Assembly (NCBI RefSeq): GCF_025118155.1
Contig: NW_026251420.1
Location: forward strand, 1 to 64,000
Source of the DNA: Cokeromyces recurvatus
Taxonomy: Eukaryota; Mucoromycota; Mucoromycetes; Mucorales; Mucoraceae
Direction: 5' to 3'
Length of the DNA stretch: 64,000 nt
In this document: piece after piece, positions 49,091-61,082 of the stretch
Layout of the letters: every line of letters begins with the position of its first letter
Position numbering within the stretch: the first letter of the stretch is position 1
Notes under the pieces: generated by a model
Told to the model about the DNA's origin: nothing
What the model saw: the letters and a program-made list of their open reading frames with translations, nothing else
Databases searched by the model: none
Program-made: the position numbers and the translations under genes

Positions 49091-49417
49091 TATTTATCTA
49101 TTTTCAACAAAGTGTCTGATATTTGTGTATTTAGTTAATGTAAAGACCAAAGATTAAGCATAAATAAAATCCTTCAAATTGTAACATTGTTTCATATGCT
49201 GTCTTAGCTGATAATATTCCTTTTTGTATATTTGTCATACTTTTAATAAATATGTGTGTGTGTGATAAGAGCTAATACATTACCAATGATTTTGAGAAGC
49301 AAGTTGTATTATGTGGGCCGTAAAGAGATCTACTGGGTTATTATGGATAGTATCAACATAAAAGTGAGATACTTGTTTGTTTGTTTAGTTCCTTTTATTG
49401 AAGCATAAAATCAACAA

Positions 49418-50338
49418 ATGATGTTGAAATTTTCAGCAGCTTTATTGTTCTTCACCATTATTGTCATGGCTGAGAATTATTTCTACGGTCTTAATTATGG
49501 TATCAATCAAAATAACTGCCCTACATTTGAAATGATCAAATCTGATTTTACAAAGATACACAAATCGAGTCCGTACTTACTCTTTATCTGTTTGCAATGA
49601 AGGGCCTACTCGCACTTCAAGCTGCAAATGAATTAGGTATGTATACTTATTTGAGTATGTGGATTGATAGTCCAGATACGTTTAATCAAGAGATGAATGC
49701 TCTAAAGAATATCCTTGACAATAGTGATTATCAGCCATTGACAAACGTAGATGCTCTCATTGTTGGTTCTGAGGTACTTTATCGTAATGATACTGATCCT
49801 GACACTTTAGCCAACTATATTCACACTGTACGTGATTTAGTTCATTCAAAAGGGGATTCAAGTAACAACTGCAGATGTATACTATACATTTCCTCCAGTC
49901 ATTATTGCAAGTAGAGAAAGACAGTGTATTTATATATTTTATTTTTTTTACATGTCATTTTTTTTTTTAGAAATGGATTCTCTTATTGGGAAGGGTGTTA
50001 GTGCTGAACAAAGTATTTCTACTTTATTATCTCAATATCAGTCTGTAGTAGCCACCAAAGCAAATGGAAAACCTGTTCGAATTTCTGAAACAGGTTGGCC
50101 TACTGCAAGTGGTCATTTTGGCAACTCTGTTGCTTCCCCTGCTAATCAAAAACTTTATCTATCTAACGTTGTATGTCAAACTCGTAAAAAAAAATAATAT
50201 TGATATAATTTGGTTTTCTGCCTTTGATCAACCTTATAGAGAAAGCGATCAAGCTAATTGGGGCATTATGTACGCTAATCATGCCTTAAAAGGCAACTTA
50301 TCTCCCTCTTTATTTGCAAATCCAACTTGCCAGGTTAA
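49418..50338 (+). pseudogene. GH17 beta-1,3-glucanase, frameshifted
   Basis: A signal peptide (MMLKFSAALLFFTIIVMA) leads into FYGLNYGINQNNCP. The GH17 pattern then continues in shifted frames: VRTYSLSVCNEG (shift near 49570), YTYLSMWIDSPDTF, VGSEVLYRND with the acid/base Glu, IQVTTADVYYTFPPV (shift in the G run near 49853), NGFSYWEG (shift near 50000), RISETGWPTASG with the nucleophile Glu, and IIWFSAFDQPYRE (shift in the A run near 50190). An intron about 49910-49970 is likely. Catalytic residues survive, but at least four shifts break the frame. Either the gene is dead or the assembly has indel errors in homopolymers. It resembles the Bgl2/Scw cell-wall glucan-modifying family. Confidence 0.8.
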
Positions 50339-50443
50339 ACACATATATTTGTATATGTTATATATTTAGTAAATAAAATAAAATAAAATAAAAATACTCT
50401 ATTATAAAACATGTATTATAATATACACAATTGTTTATAAACA

Positions 50444-51367
50444 TTATTGAACTGTTTTTTCATCAATGATTACATTATGTTTTGTACTAGCAGTTTCAGC
50501 AATTTCTTCAAATACTTGAGCTGTCTTTTCTGTAGAAATGACAGGAGACTCTTCAGAAGCAGTAACAGGTGATCGTATCCATTCCTTAGGAAACTCTAAT
50601 CTTTGCTTTGGTTTTGGTAAATTAAGAGGAATATCGGCAAAAGTATCTTTGGTATCCTATTATATTATAAATATGTGTATATATTTTAAAGATTTATTAT
50701 AATTAATAACCTATCTTTTTTTTTTTTTTGTTACCTTTGCCTCCTTGATCAACTTTTGTAATGTGTCCATTATAAATTTTTTATTTTGCTTACGACGAGG
50801 AAATCGTTCACAAGAAATGATCAATTCTTCAGTATTGACATTATACCTTGGTCCACTCAATAATAAAAACTTGTGTTTTTCCGTCTCGTTCAATCCTAAA
50901 TCGTCTACTTTGACACTCAATACAACTTTACGCTCTACAGGATGTCCTTCACCGAGATAAGTATGTGTTTTAAATTTTAATATCTCGTTTTCTTTAGGTG
51001 GTTCAAAAGGTTTGGCAAATGCTAAAAAGCCAGGGGGTGGAGGAGGAAGTTGGATTAGTTTACTAATTTTCAATTCAATTGATCATAAATAATAATAATA
51101 ATATTTTTTACCACTCAATTTAGGTAATTCATATTCTGTCTTTCTCAAATATTGACGTACATGTCTAATATTTTCAAATAAATTATGACCAATGGTTGTC
51201 TGGTCATCAAAATCAAAGGTTGGCATAAAGTCAACGTCGTATTTCTTTTCCGCTTTTCTACGAGAACCTGTTTGGCGACCTGCAAGTATAATAGAGCTTG
51301 TTGAAAATTGTCTTATAGCAACATGGCCGATCTTGGTATTGTTACATTGAACTATTTGTTTTAACAT
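50444..51367 (-). CDS. MRPS35: Mitochondrial small ribosomal subunit protein mS35
   Basis: Start MLKQIVQCNNTKIGHVAIRQ at 51367 with a basic presequence containing RQFSTSS, typical of mitochondrial import. After an intron come PPPPPGFLAFAKPFEPP, VVLSVKVDDLGLNETEKHKF, LLSGPRYNVNTEELIIS and RFPRRKQNKKFIMDTL, the mS35 (Rsm24-type) core. The last exon holds the C-terminal tail (IPLNLPKPKQRLEFPKEW). The first junction (about 51113 to 51067) does not fit in phase with the visible GT and AG, so that splice is unresolved or there is a small indel. Confidence 0.8.
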
Positions 51368-51709
51368 TGCTGAGACAATTTTGATAAAATGAAAGAGTTA
51401 CGATTTTTTTTTTTTTTTTTTTTTTTACGGGGACTTTTGAATCATTCCCACTTTAAAATGTTGAAGGGGTGGGGTTGAGCTATGAGGGGGAAAGTGGACT
51501 TTTAAAAAAAAAAAAATAAAAAAAAATAAATAAATAAATAAATAATAAAGCAGATCAAATTTCACGATTGCTATTGTATGCACTCGTTAATGAAAATATG
51601 ATAAAAAAAAATACCCCTCCCCTTCACCACCACCTCCTTTTATTCCTCCATTTCTTTTTCTTTTTTTTTTTTTTGTCCTTTTCCTTTTCCTTTTTGTTAA
51701 AATTTAATC

Positions 51710-53794
51710 ATGCAATCTCATAGTCTTCCAACAGAAATACTTGCACCAATATTTAAACTACTTCATAAGTCTTCCTTATATCCTTGTTTATCTGTATGTA
51801 AACAATGGCATAGAATTGCAGCACATCTCTATTTTGGGAAGCTACAATTGACAGGAGAAAATATTAAAAGGCTACACTTAATATTATCCAATACACAAGG
51901 AAATCAACTCTTTAGTTGGGGTCCTCTTGTTAATGAGCTCAAAATTAGTTATGATGAAAAGGAAACTCCAGGAATAAACTTAAAAGTTTGGCACAGTGAA
52001 GATGAAGAAAACGACTATAGACTATCTAAAGATGAATTTATTACATTAGTGTCTAATTTTACTAATGTCAAGAAAATTGATTTATCTGAAAGTAAACACT
52101 TTCGACATTATATAAACCTTTTACGTGAAGTCCATAATCTCCATCAGTTGGCAGAGATCCCTAAAGGCGGTAACGGCATGAATCATCTAGAGTACTATTT
52201 AACGTGTCATCATTTTCGCAACACGCTTACCCATCTGTTCTTTTATTATTATAAATCAAACTGTGTCATCAATAATAATATCAGTTGTATTAGTCTTTTA
52301 CCTGAATTTAAGCATTTAACACATCTGAGTTTTCAAAATAATTACGATACGAGACTGACTCTATTTGATATATTGACCATCTGTCCCAATTTAATAACTC
52401 TTGCCTACATAAGTAACTTTGATGTATCTGATAACTATATGAATCAATCAATGAACAAGCTTATCAACCCTTATAACAAAATAGAAAATAAGAACTTGCG
52501 AAAACTGGATCTTGCTGCTCCATCCATCATTACTTCTTATATTAATTATATCACAAAGTACAGTCCAGCAGGTTTAGAGACCATAAATATTCGTCTGATG
52601 GAAGATGATTTATTTGACTGGTTTGAAGAAGAAGGGATAGAGCCTATCATTAAGCTAGGTCAAAGAATGAGTCTTGTTAAGAATTTATCTATCTATGCTA
52701 ATCCTGAATATGCTAAAGAAATAAATGAGGAAATAGAAGAAGATGCAGATACAAAAATAACCCAGTTTTACAGATTCATAGATGCCTTAAAGGGGGATAG
52801 ACAACTACTCTATTGCTCTTGTACTTATTCAGAATATAAAAATGGTCAAAATTTAATTTCTATTGTGGATGACAAGTATCTGCGATTTCATTATGGTATG
52901 AGCTATGCCGATTTCCCTTTGGACATGGACAGAAATAATGAAGAATGGAGAGCTGATCCCTTTCGTCCTTTATTTCTGCCTGACACACTAGTATCAAGAA
53001 CTGGATTAGAAATGATGGATGATTTCACGTTTTATATACTTGAAAAGGAATTATATCAAATTCCTATAGCTTTATTACAATATGTTTTCAATAACTGTCC
53101 ATACCTCTCGTTTATGGAAATACGTTGTATGAATGCTGATCTGGAGTTCGTTGCTGGTATTAAACAAACCCCTCCTCCTCATCATCATCATCATAACAAC
53201 GCGTTTAGTAGAAAGAAAACGACACAAGAAAACATAACGCGTATTAAATTAACAGGATGTGTGGGACTCTCAAGTGAACTCGCATATACGTTATCTACTT
53301 GCTTACCTAATATTGAACAGATCATGCTTAATAAAGGATACATCAACAAAAATCATCATAGTTATCGGATCACTAAGCGCTACACTGTGAATTTAAACTA
53401 TTTCACATGTTTGCATACTCTATACTATGAACTTAACGATGAAGTAGAATTTAAAAATGATCAAGTATTTATAGAATTCTTATACGATGATGAGGATGAA
53501 AGCAGAAATAGCTGTTTCGAACTCATTAAAACAGAGAAAATGACATATAAAGTTGAAGAATGTACGATTGCTAGCAGAAATGAAAGGGATCCTGAAAAGA
53601 CATGTGTAGTTACTATTAAATGCAAAAGAGCTCTAGACAAAGTCATTATCTATAGCGATTGCTTTTTTATATTTCAATTATATTCTGGTAAATTGGGATT
53701 TGTAAAGCAAGGTTCCGTAAACCATTTTGGTTTTATAAGAGGTAGAGAACCAGTTGAAAAAATATTTACTGATAAAAGTGATAGTGACGATTAA
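51710..53794 (+). CDS. F-box / leucine-rich-repeat-like protein
   Basis: Single exon, 694 residues. The start MQSHSLPTEILAPIFKLLHK with LSVCKQWHRIAAHLYF is a clear F-box for Skp1 binding. The body has LRR-like strands (FKHLTHLSFQNN, NLRKLDLAAP, VKNLSIYANPEY) and an acidic stretch, plus a His run. It is divergent from mS35 with 342 bp between starts and is preceded by CT-rich, T-rich promoter sequence. It has the same general layout as the F-box gene at 41731-43569, but the two are not obviously recent duplicates. Confidence 0.82.
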   Translation: MQSHSLPTEILAPIFKLLHKSSLYPCLSVCKQWHRIAAHLYFGKLQLTGENIKRLHLILSNTQGNQLFSWGPLVNELKISYDEKETPGINLKVWHSEDEENDYRLSKDEFITLVSNFTNVKKIDLSESKHFRHYINLLREVHNLHQLAEIPKGGNGMNHLEYYLTCHHFRNTLTHLFFYYYKSNCVINNNISCISLLPEFKHLTHLSFQNNYDTRLTLFDILTICPNLITLAYISNFDVSDNYMNQSMNKLINPYNKIENKNLRKLDLAAPSIITSYINYITKYSPAGLETINIRLMEDDLFDWFEEEGIEPIIKLGQRMSLVKNLSIYANPEYAKEINEEIEEDADTKITQFYRFIDALKGDRQLLYCSCTYSEYKNGQNLISIVDDKYLRFHYGMSYADFPLDMDRNNEEWRADPFRPLFLPDTLVSRTGLEMMDDFTFYILEKELYQIPIALLQYVFNNCPYLSFMEIRCMNADLEFVAGIKQTPPPHHHHHNNAFSRKKTTQENITRIKLTGCVGLSSELAYTLSTCLPNIEQIMLNKGYINKNHHSYRITKRYTVNLNYFTCLHTLYYELNDEVEFKNDQVFIEFLYDDEDESRNSCFELIKTEKMTYKVEECTIASRNERDPEKTCVVTIKCKRALDKVIIYSDCFFIFQLYSGKLGFVKQGSVNHFGFIRGREPVEKIFTDKSDSDD

Positions 53795-54290
53795 GGAGAA
53801 TATAGTATGCTTAAATATAAATATATACAAATATATACAAATATACATACACTCTTTTATACGTAAACAGCAATTTTACACGTTGATATCAATTGAACTT
53901 AAATAAACACATATTACTTTATTCAATACATACAAACTAACCTAATGTAAATAAATACAATTTAACTATAAACCCTTTTAATGACTAAAGAAGAGAAACA
54001 AAAAAAAAAGGATTCATAAACGATATACGGATGATCAACTTTATCGCCATGTTCTTCCACATAAGACAGACATATACTATTGAGCTTCTTGCTTTGAACT
54101 ATGGGTAAATAATTCATTCAAGAACGGCGCAGAAATGGGTTGCTGCATAAGAGACAGATACAAAGAAAGAAAAGAAAAATTACATTTCACTAGTGGAAAT
54201 AAAAGAAAGATGGAAGAAATTCCAAATTAATCGAATAGCCGGATGAGCTTTTTTTTTTTTTTATCAAAAACGATCGTTTCATATGTTGAA
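53795..54290. other. Intergenic 3' region of the F-box gene
   Basis: AT-rich, no gene recognised. Confidence 0.4.
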
Positions 54291-54296
54291 TGTTTT

Positions 54297-54332
<36 letters not shown>

Positions 54333-54334
<2 letters not shown>

Positions 54335-54518
54335 ATATTTGTGGATGAAGCTGGATTCAATGTGTACATGGTTTGAAAAAATGGAAAAAGATGTGTCTAT
54401 ATTTTTAACTGTTTCACAAGCCTATTTTTATCCATGGCATTATAAACATTTCCAAGAGAAACTTAAGAGCTTTGTAGAACAAAGCTTTTCTAGGAACCTC
54501 AAAGCTTCTTTTCAATAA
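54333..54518 (+). pseudogene. DDE (Tc1/mariner-like) transposase fossil
   Basis: Directly after a 35-nt A run the frame RIFVDEAGFNVYM appears (about 54333-54371), the first-Asp motif of Tc1/mariner transposases, then a stop. The longer overlapping open frame (54243-54518) is in a different register and reads through the A run as poly-Lys, so it is not a gene. Confidence 0.5.
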
Positions 54519-55093
54519 TGAGTGGAAGGGGATGGGTTAAAGTAGAATACTTTTTTTTTATAAAAAAAAAAATTATTATATTCGTTTTAGATACACTCGA
54601 TGCATACAATATAAAAGGCTATTATATTATTAATAGTCTGTTACAATCATATACTTTGAAGAAAATGAAAGGATTCAAGATTGGATAGCTGACTTGCATA
54701 AATTTGAAATGATACACATATATCAATTATGAATATTATTTTACTGATAAATATACACATACATATTTGTAATGTTCCTAATTGTCACATTTTTTTTTTC
54801 TTAAACATATAAATTAACTTTTACAAACTGGAATAATCTAATAATAAACGAATTGTAACAAGCTTAGTTTCCTTTTCTTTGTATAATATAATCAACAACA
54901 TTGATAACAAAAAACATCACTACTACTATGCCAATTAAGATAACTCGAAAGAAGATTAGAAAGGTAAATACACTATTGTGATAAACTCTTATACTCACAA
55001 TGAGACAGCACAAGTACGTGTGACCAGTCATACAGTAACTATTACTACGAGAATACTACATGCACCACATTTTCGTTAAAAAGGAAAAAGAAG
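54519..55093. other. Intergenic
   Basis: AT-rich. Nothing recognised before the tRNA gene. Confidence 0.4.
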
Positions 55094-55165
55094 AGAGAAA
55101 TCCGTGGATTGAACACGGGACCTAAAGATTTGCAATCTTCCGCTCTACCGCTGAGCTAATTCCTC
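55094..55165 (-). tRNA. tRNA-Cys (GCA)
   Basis: A complete 72-nt cloverleaf reads on the minus strand: acceptor GAGGAAT with ATTTCTC (one G-T pair), D arm GCTC-AGCGGTA-GAGC, anticodon arm GAAGA-TTGCAAA-TCTTT with anticodon GCA, variable AGGTC, and T arm CCGTG-TTCAATC-CACGG. The discriminator base is T, the usual Cys identity base. No intron is present. A and B boxes are in place, so it should be transcribed by RNA polymerase III. A T4 run follows at the 3' side a short way downstream. Confidence 0.96.
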
Positions 55166-55861
55166 TTTTCTTGTTTGACACGGTGTGTGATAATTGTCAA
55201 ATTACACTTCTAAAATCTAGCAGTCACGTGACTTGTGACTACTACTTCTTTGGGGTGCTTTTAATAATTATTATAAATATTTTATTTTTCTTAAATCTTT
55301 AATAAAGAGAGCTTTTCTTTTGATAATAAATTAATTGTGTACATTGAGTACTACGATTGCAGCTGAAGCAATTGAAAAGGATTATTAATAAATATTGTCA
55401 AGAGAAGAACTCGGAAAAAGAGAATATTGTCAAGATTGTGATTTGGTTTATTGAGTCTTATTTGGATATTATATTTTGTTTTAGTTTATCAGCTTATATT
55501 TAACAATTTCACACTTAAGCACCGCAGACGTATCATGTTTATGGATCATTGAATTATTATATATACATTATTTTTATAATTTAAACTCAGACAGCCAATA
55601 ATACTGCTTATATTGTATGACTCATCTTGCTCGCCGCTATTATTGAAATTATTATTAAATTTTATTTATATTTATTGGAAGGAACTGTTATAGAACAAGC
55701 CCTGGATATAAGCATAAGTAATATTATAAAAGAAATCATATCTTACGGTATATAATATCTTATAGATAATATGAAACTTATTGACATTCAATCATTTAAA
55801 TGTGTCAACTATAAGACATCGTATCATTTCTAAATATTTATTTTCATAACCTTGACAAAGG
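55166..55861. other. Gene-poor AT-rich region
   Basis: No open frame with recognisable similarity. It borders the second copy of the dispersed repeat. Confidence 0.4.
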
Positions 55862-56037
55862 TGTTATGATTGTAGTCGTCTTTACAACTAAGTTAATAGA
55901 AATAAACCATCATTTATTACATAATAAAGAGGTTATTCAAATAAGACTAGTGTATTGTACTTCACGGCATTATATACGTTCTACCTACATTCAGTTTTAA
56001 TAACAGTCATTGTTAGAGTATTTGAGCATTTAAAAAT
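55862..56037. repeat. Dispersed repeat, copy 2
   Basis: It matches 3436-3613 in the same orientation with about a dozen differences, including small indels (for example ATTCTATATTCAG against GTTCTACCTACATTCAG). After this, sequence continues TATATACATCATAG, where copy 1 is interrupted by the Tc1 element at TATATA/CACC. Confidence 0.8.
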
Positions 56038-57402
56038 AGGTATATACATCATAGTATGTAATTATAAGAATTCAATAGGATTATGAACTGTTATATTCAA
56101 TTACATAATTATTCATAGAGGTCATACATATTATATATACATCTATAATATTAAATATTGTTATTTAATATCATCTTAGAGGATGATGATAATAATAGTA
56201 GCACATAAATAATTGGTATTGTTATAGCTGGAATATTCACTGTGAATTAATATTAACGTGTTGCTTACCCCAGAAATAATAATTGGGTATATTTTTATTA
56301 ACAGTGACAGCTTAGGGAGAAAAATGAATACTGCATGCAGAATTATTTGAAAACAATATTCGTACATAAAGGCTTTATCATGCTAGTATTCACTTATCTA
56401 AATCATACTGCTATTAATATCACTTACCTTGCAAAAACATATAAATATCCCTTATTATTTTTCTATATTTTTTTTTCTTGGTACAGATTTGTCTTTTCTG
56501 TTTTCTATTTCCTTATCTTTTACATTTAAAACATATACAAGTATCTATTTATTTAGTCATAATTATATCAAATACACTAGTTGTAGGGAGTGCCTGAATT
56601 TTTCATAAATAAATTTTGAGATTAAGTTTTACTTTTGTAGGTACTATGAGGATTAAAACTCTCGATAGTGACTAATTATGATTACGAAAATGGATACTAT
56701 TCAATGTTCTACCTCTACATAGTGCATCTTGTTTAGACAAAATAAATATTGAATCTCCCCCTCCCTTTTTTTTTTTTTTTTTAAAAAAAAGACATATACT
56801 CTAAGAGTATGCTTATAATAAATCAAAGTAAATTTAATTTAGCGGTGTGTATTCAGAAGCCATAAACCTTTTAAAAAACGCCTTAATTAGTGAATAGATT
56901 TAACAATTCACTGCTAAGTTTGATTCCAGTTACTGACAGCCTGTTTATCCTAACCATAATTAGACGGATATACTCTATCATTACAGTAATATCACAAATA
57001 TCAGCAAATCCGCTCCACCAGTTCTTGTTTGAAAACTTTATAATAAAAATATCAATGCTTTCTTCAAATTCGACTTCACTGATCAAATATGAAGATAGTG
57101 TTTCTCACTTCTATTACTAAAGTAATTAAATAATTTTTTGAATACAAAGAAAAAAAAAACGATAGTGTTATGGATATCTTAATCAAAATTGTCAGACTTC
57201 AAGCAATCCTTTATATTTTGAGAGATTAAAAGCATATGCAAAAATGAAAATGACAATAGATGAATAAAATGATCAAGTACGAAATATATACATATATATA
57301 TTTATATATATGATACGCAAAATAGTTGCAACGCATTATACGTAAAATCAAAATCAAAGAAGTGCAAAAAATTTAAAAGATACATAAAGGCAAACAGAAA
57401 GC

Positions 57403-57438
<36 letters not shown>

Positions 57439-58525
57439 GATATGTAATCGAATACAATAATTATATTTCTTCTACGTTGAATTGTATCACTATTGTATTC
57501 AATTACTTTGACAATGACTAGTATTAAAACTATGCACTGAAAAAATGTCATGTCGTAAAATTCAACAATACTAATAATTTTGTTCCAATCATCTTTTTTA
57601 TAATGTAATAAAAGATGGCTAATCTCTATTAATTTAGTTATAAAGATAATTGCATATTTGATTTTTAAAATAAAATTATTTTAATAAACATTTTTTTTTT
57701 ATAATATATGTGTATATACAAATATATAATTTGATATATGACTGTAGTGAATAGGACTTTGTTTTTGTAGAAATAATGGAATCAAAAATGATTGATGTTG
57801 ACAAAAATAAGCACTTGTTGCAATCAGCTTCTTCATTATGTTAAATATCACCTGTCAATTGCCTATTGTTCAGAAAAAGCTATTATTTATTTTAACATGA
57901 TAATGTAATATTAAAAATATATATTACAAATATTTGCAACTCAAAATCGCTTGTTAAATGCTCAACTAGTTACTATAGTAGTATATACATATTTTTTTTA
58001 TTGTACTAAATTAACTATTTCTACGTGAATACAAAAAACATAGTAATAAAATGGTTTACAAGATAAGATATAGTTTATTATCAATACTTAAAGGGGAAGA
58101 GCACGTGCGCAAACTCAGCTCCCTTATACGACCCTTTCATTGGAAGTAATTTTTTTTGTGAATTTGATATTAGCATCCCGACCTTTTTAAATTCTAAAAA
58201 AAAAAATGAGTTAGATGTGTTTAAACAGATCTGCTAAATAATAAAATTGAATAAATTCATATTAGAATGATTTATAAGCTTTTTTTTTCTTTTAAAAAAA
58301 ATATTGAGAACGATAATATAATATTCACGTCTTGTATAATAAATAATTTTTTTTCATACAATTTTAGAGTAAAGTAACAAGCACTATTATTACACAAATG
58401 ATATTAATACAAAAGTGTAAGCAGGGATTTGATATGAATGTAAAATATTCAAAATCGGGATATACGAGATTGGTTTTGATTTGATAATCGTAAAAAAAAA
58501 AAAAAAATATAAATAATTAGAAAAC

Positions 58526-58561
<36 letters not shown>

Positions 58562-58601
58562 TTTATATTTATTCTTTTTATCTTTTATACCATATAATAT
58601 A
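56038..58601. other. 2.5-kb gene-poor region upstream of the sugar transporter
   Basis: Only short frames occur, on both strands, and none looks like a known domain. It has a (TA)n microsatellite (57404-57435) and, just before the transporter start, two homopolymers (16 A near 58492, about 28 T near 58530-58556). Confidence 0.4.
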
Positions 58602-60153
58602 ATGTCTAGTAAACATATCAAAGATACAATTGATTTTGATAATGAGTCAATTACTACAAAAAAATCGATTCATAGAGGTAGTCGAAAGTCACTTTATATG
58701 GCTGGTGTTGTTGCTGCTACTGGTGGCTTCGTAACAGGTTTTGATACAGGTGCTATTTCGGGTATAATGGTACTCCAACCTTTTATCAATCGTTTCCTGA
58801 ATGTAGATAGCACTTATCGTAATGGTCTCTTAGTTGCTATGATGCTATTAACTGCTACAATTGGTGGTTTAGCCTCTGGCAATGTTTGTGGTAAAATTAA
58901 AAATATATATGTATGTATATATATATACAACATATTACTAACATCAATTATCCATTTTTTTTTCAGATTTTATGGGTCGTAAAAATGCAATTCTTCTTGG
59001 TACAGGTGCGTTCGCAATAGGGGCACTTTTTGAAACAATTGGATACAGCTTTGGGTTATTATTAGTCGGACGTCTGTTTGTTGGTCTTGGTGAAGGCTTC
59101 TTAACTAATGCAATTCCCTTGTATCATACGGAGATCGCACCACCCGATATTCGTGGCCGTCTTATTAGTTTGTTTAGTGCATGTTTATCTGTAGGCACTA
59201 TTGTTGGCTATTTTGTCAATTTTGGTACATCTTATATTACAACAGATTGGGCATGGCGCGCTCCTTTCCTTATGGAACTCGGTATCTGTATCTTATTAAG
59301 TGTCGTCTATTTCTTACCTCCTTCTCCACGTTGGTTAATTGATAAGGGCCGTCATGAGGAATCTCTTGAAGTGCTTGCTAAACTACACGGATCTACTATT
59401 GATGATCCTGAAGTCCGTAATGAATTTGAAAGTATTTGTGAAGAGATTGAAACTGAACATTCTTTTGGTAATCGTACGTACATTGAATGTTTCCGCGGAA
59501 CAAATCTGAAGCGTACCTTACTTGCTTTATTTACTGGTAATGGTGCAGCCTTTACGGGTACCTATTCTGTTACTTATTTTGCACCTCAAATCTTTATTCA
59601 AGCTGGTGTGGGATCTGCATCTATTTCATTGGCTACTACGGGTTCTAGTAATATTTTGGTCCTTATCATGAATCTCTTGACTGTCATGTTTGTAGACAAG
59701 TTGGGACGTCGTCTAATTTTTACTTCAGGCGCTTTCATTATGGGTGTCTCGATGTATGCTGTTGGTGCACTCTTTCAAGCTTATCATTACGTAGATGAAT
59801 TAGGTGAAGTCAGTATTTACAACAAACATGCCTGTGCTGCTGTCATTGCCTTTATCTTTATCTTCCAAGCTACTTATGCCTATAGCTGGGGTCCTGTAGC
59901 CTATATTTATCCTGCTGAAATTTCTAATATGCGTACACGTTCTAAAGTAATTGCATTAGCTTACGGTTTGAATTGGGCAATTGGTATCCTATTGACCTTT
60001 ATCATGCCTATCTTTATGGATAAAACCATCTATGGTGGTTATTACTTTTCCGGCGCTTGTTGTACAGTTCTTTTCTTAGGTAGCTTTATGTTAGTAGAAA
60101 CAAAGGGTAAAACGCTCGAAGAGATCGATCGTATGTTTAACCCTGTCAAATAA
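58602..60153 (+). CDS. MFS sugar transporter (sugar porter family)
   Basis: Two exons (58602-58890, 58967-60153), 491 residues. Twelve membrane segments are expected. Sugar-porter signatures are present: GFVTGFDTGAISGI in TM1, D-F-MGRKNAILLG after TM2, LFVGLGEGFLTNAIPLYHTE, PPSPRWLIDKGRHEESL, the mid-loop, VDKLGRRLIF, WGPVAYIYPAEISNMRTRSK in TM10, and VETKGKTLEEID at the end. It is closest in style to fungal hexose or inositol permeases; the substrate cannot be told. The short N-terminus carries no long regulatory extension. It is followed within 300 bp by the riboswitch-like element, but on the 3' side. Confidence 0.93.
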
Positions 60154-61082
60154 TAAGTTGAATAGAGGAATAACAACAACAACAACAACAACAAAAAGGA
60201 GTATATCCCCATTTTAGAACATCATTTTATTACTAACTTATTTATCGCATTTTAATAAATTCTTCAACCATATAGGGAAAAGCGCCTTTGCCTCAATCGC
60301 CTCTACTCATTCTCCTTTTTTTTTTTTTGGTAGGTTGCTGTCAAGCTTCTCTATAGAAAGAAGATGGTAGGATTATGCGCATTAGGTTTTGGCCTTTTCT
60401 TTATTTTTGGATACATTATTTTGTGTACTAAAAGGAACAACCGAGGGGTGCTAGACGTTATATAGTCGGCTGAGATTAGACCCTTATGAGCGGACCATGT
60501 TAATGCATGCGTCGCCACGAGTTACCTGAATGTACACTTTTTTTTTTTTATACCAACCAACCTTCCCCCCTCCTCTTTTATATATTCCTTTTCTCTATCG
60601 CACTTTCTTTTCTCTCTCCTTTCCCTTCTTTTTAATTATATAATGTATTTACCCTTTATATAGTATATCAGGTAAGAATAGGTAAGTTAAATATGGATGT
60701 ATATATTAGACATAATCATATACTTCCCCTCCCTTATTTGGTTGGTTGATTGTTTGGATTTGTTCTCTTACAAGGACTTTTTCCTTTTTTTTTTTCACAC
60801 ATTTGGGCTTTTTCTTTATAACTCGTAAACTCTCGGTGGGATTTCATTTAATTATTTATTTTTGTATGTGTGTGTTTTAATTATTGTAGTGTGCGTAAGG
60901 TTATGAAGGCAATAATAATAATAATAAAAACGATTTTGAATGTTAAATAAATAGACCCTTTTTTTTTAATAATTGTTGTCTTTATGCTGAGTTTTTAGTG
61001 AAATAAATGGTTAAAGATAATTTTGCCCCCGCATTTTATTATTTTTGTTTATTTTATTTTACTTTTGTATTTAAATATTCAT
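60154..61082. other. Intergenic region with TPP-like element and glycerol kinase leader
   Basis: Contains a (CAA)n tract (60172-60195), the riboswitch candidate (60440-60525), CT-rich promoter-like tracts (60560-60640, 60720-60800), two tandem GTAAG donors at 60672 and 60682, and a possible acceptor ending at 60998. An upstream ATG at 61007 opens a frame overlapping the kinase start. Confidence 0.5.
60440..60525 (+). promoter_or_regulatory. Candidate TPP riboswitch (thiM-box-like)
   Basis: The order of conserved blocks follows the TPP aptamer: GGGGTGC (60445-60451), GGCTGAGAT (60468-60476, the pyrimidine-sensing CUGAGA), ACCC (60480-60483), then a P5 hairpin CATG-TTAATG-CATG followed by CG (60496-60511), where the usual form is NNGG-AUAAUG-CCNN-CG. 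GGGT pairs with ACCC (P2), GAC with GTC (P3), and GCG (60490-60492) with CGC (60513-60515) as P4. P1 is weak (AAC with GTT), and the usual AGGGA before P1 is absent. It lies 558 bp upstream of the glycerol kinase start and 287 bp after the transporter stop. The gene it controls is unclear. Confidence 0.55.

Noticed and set aside
54243..54518. 91-residue ORF with poly-Lys
   Set aside because: It reads through a 35-nt A run in a frame different from the transposase motif.
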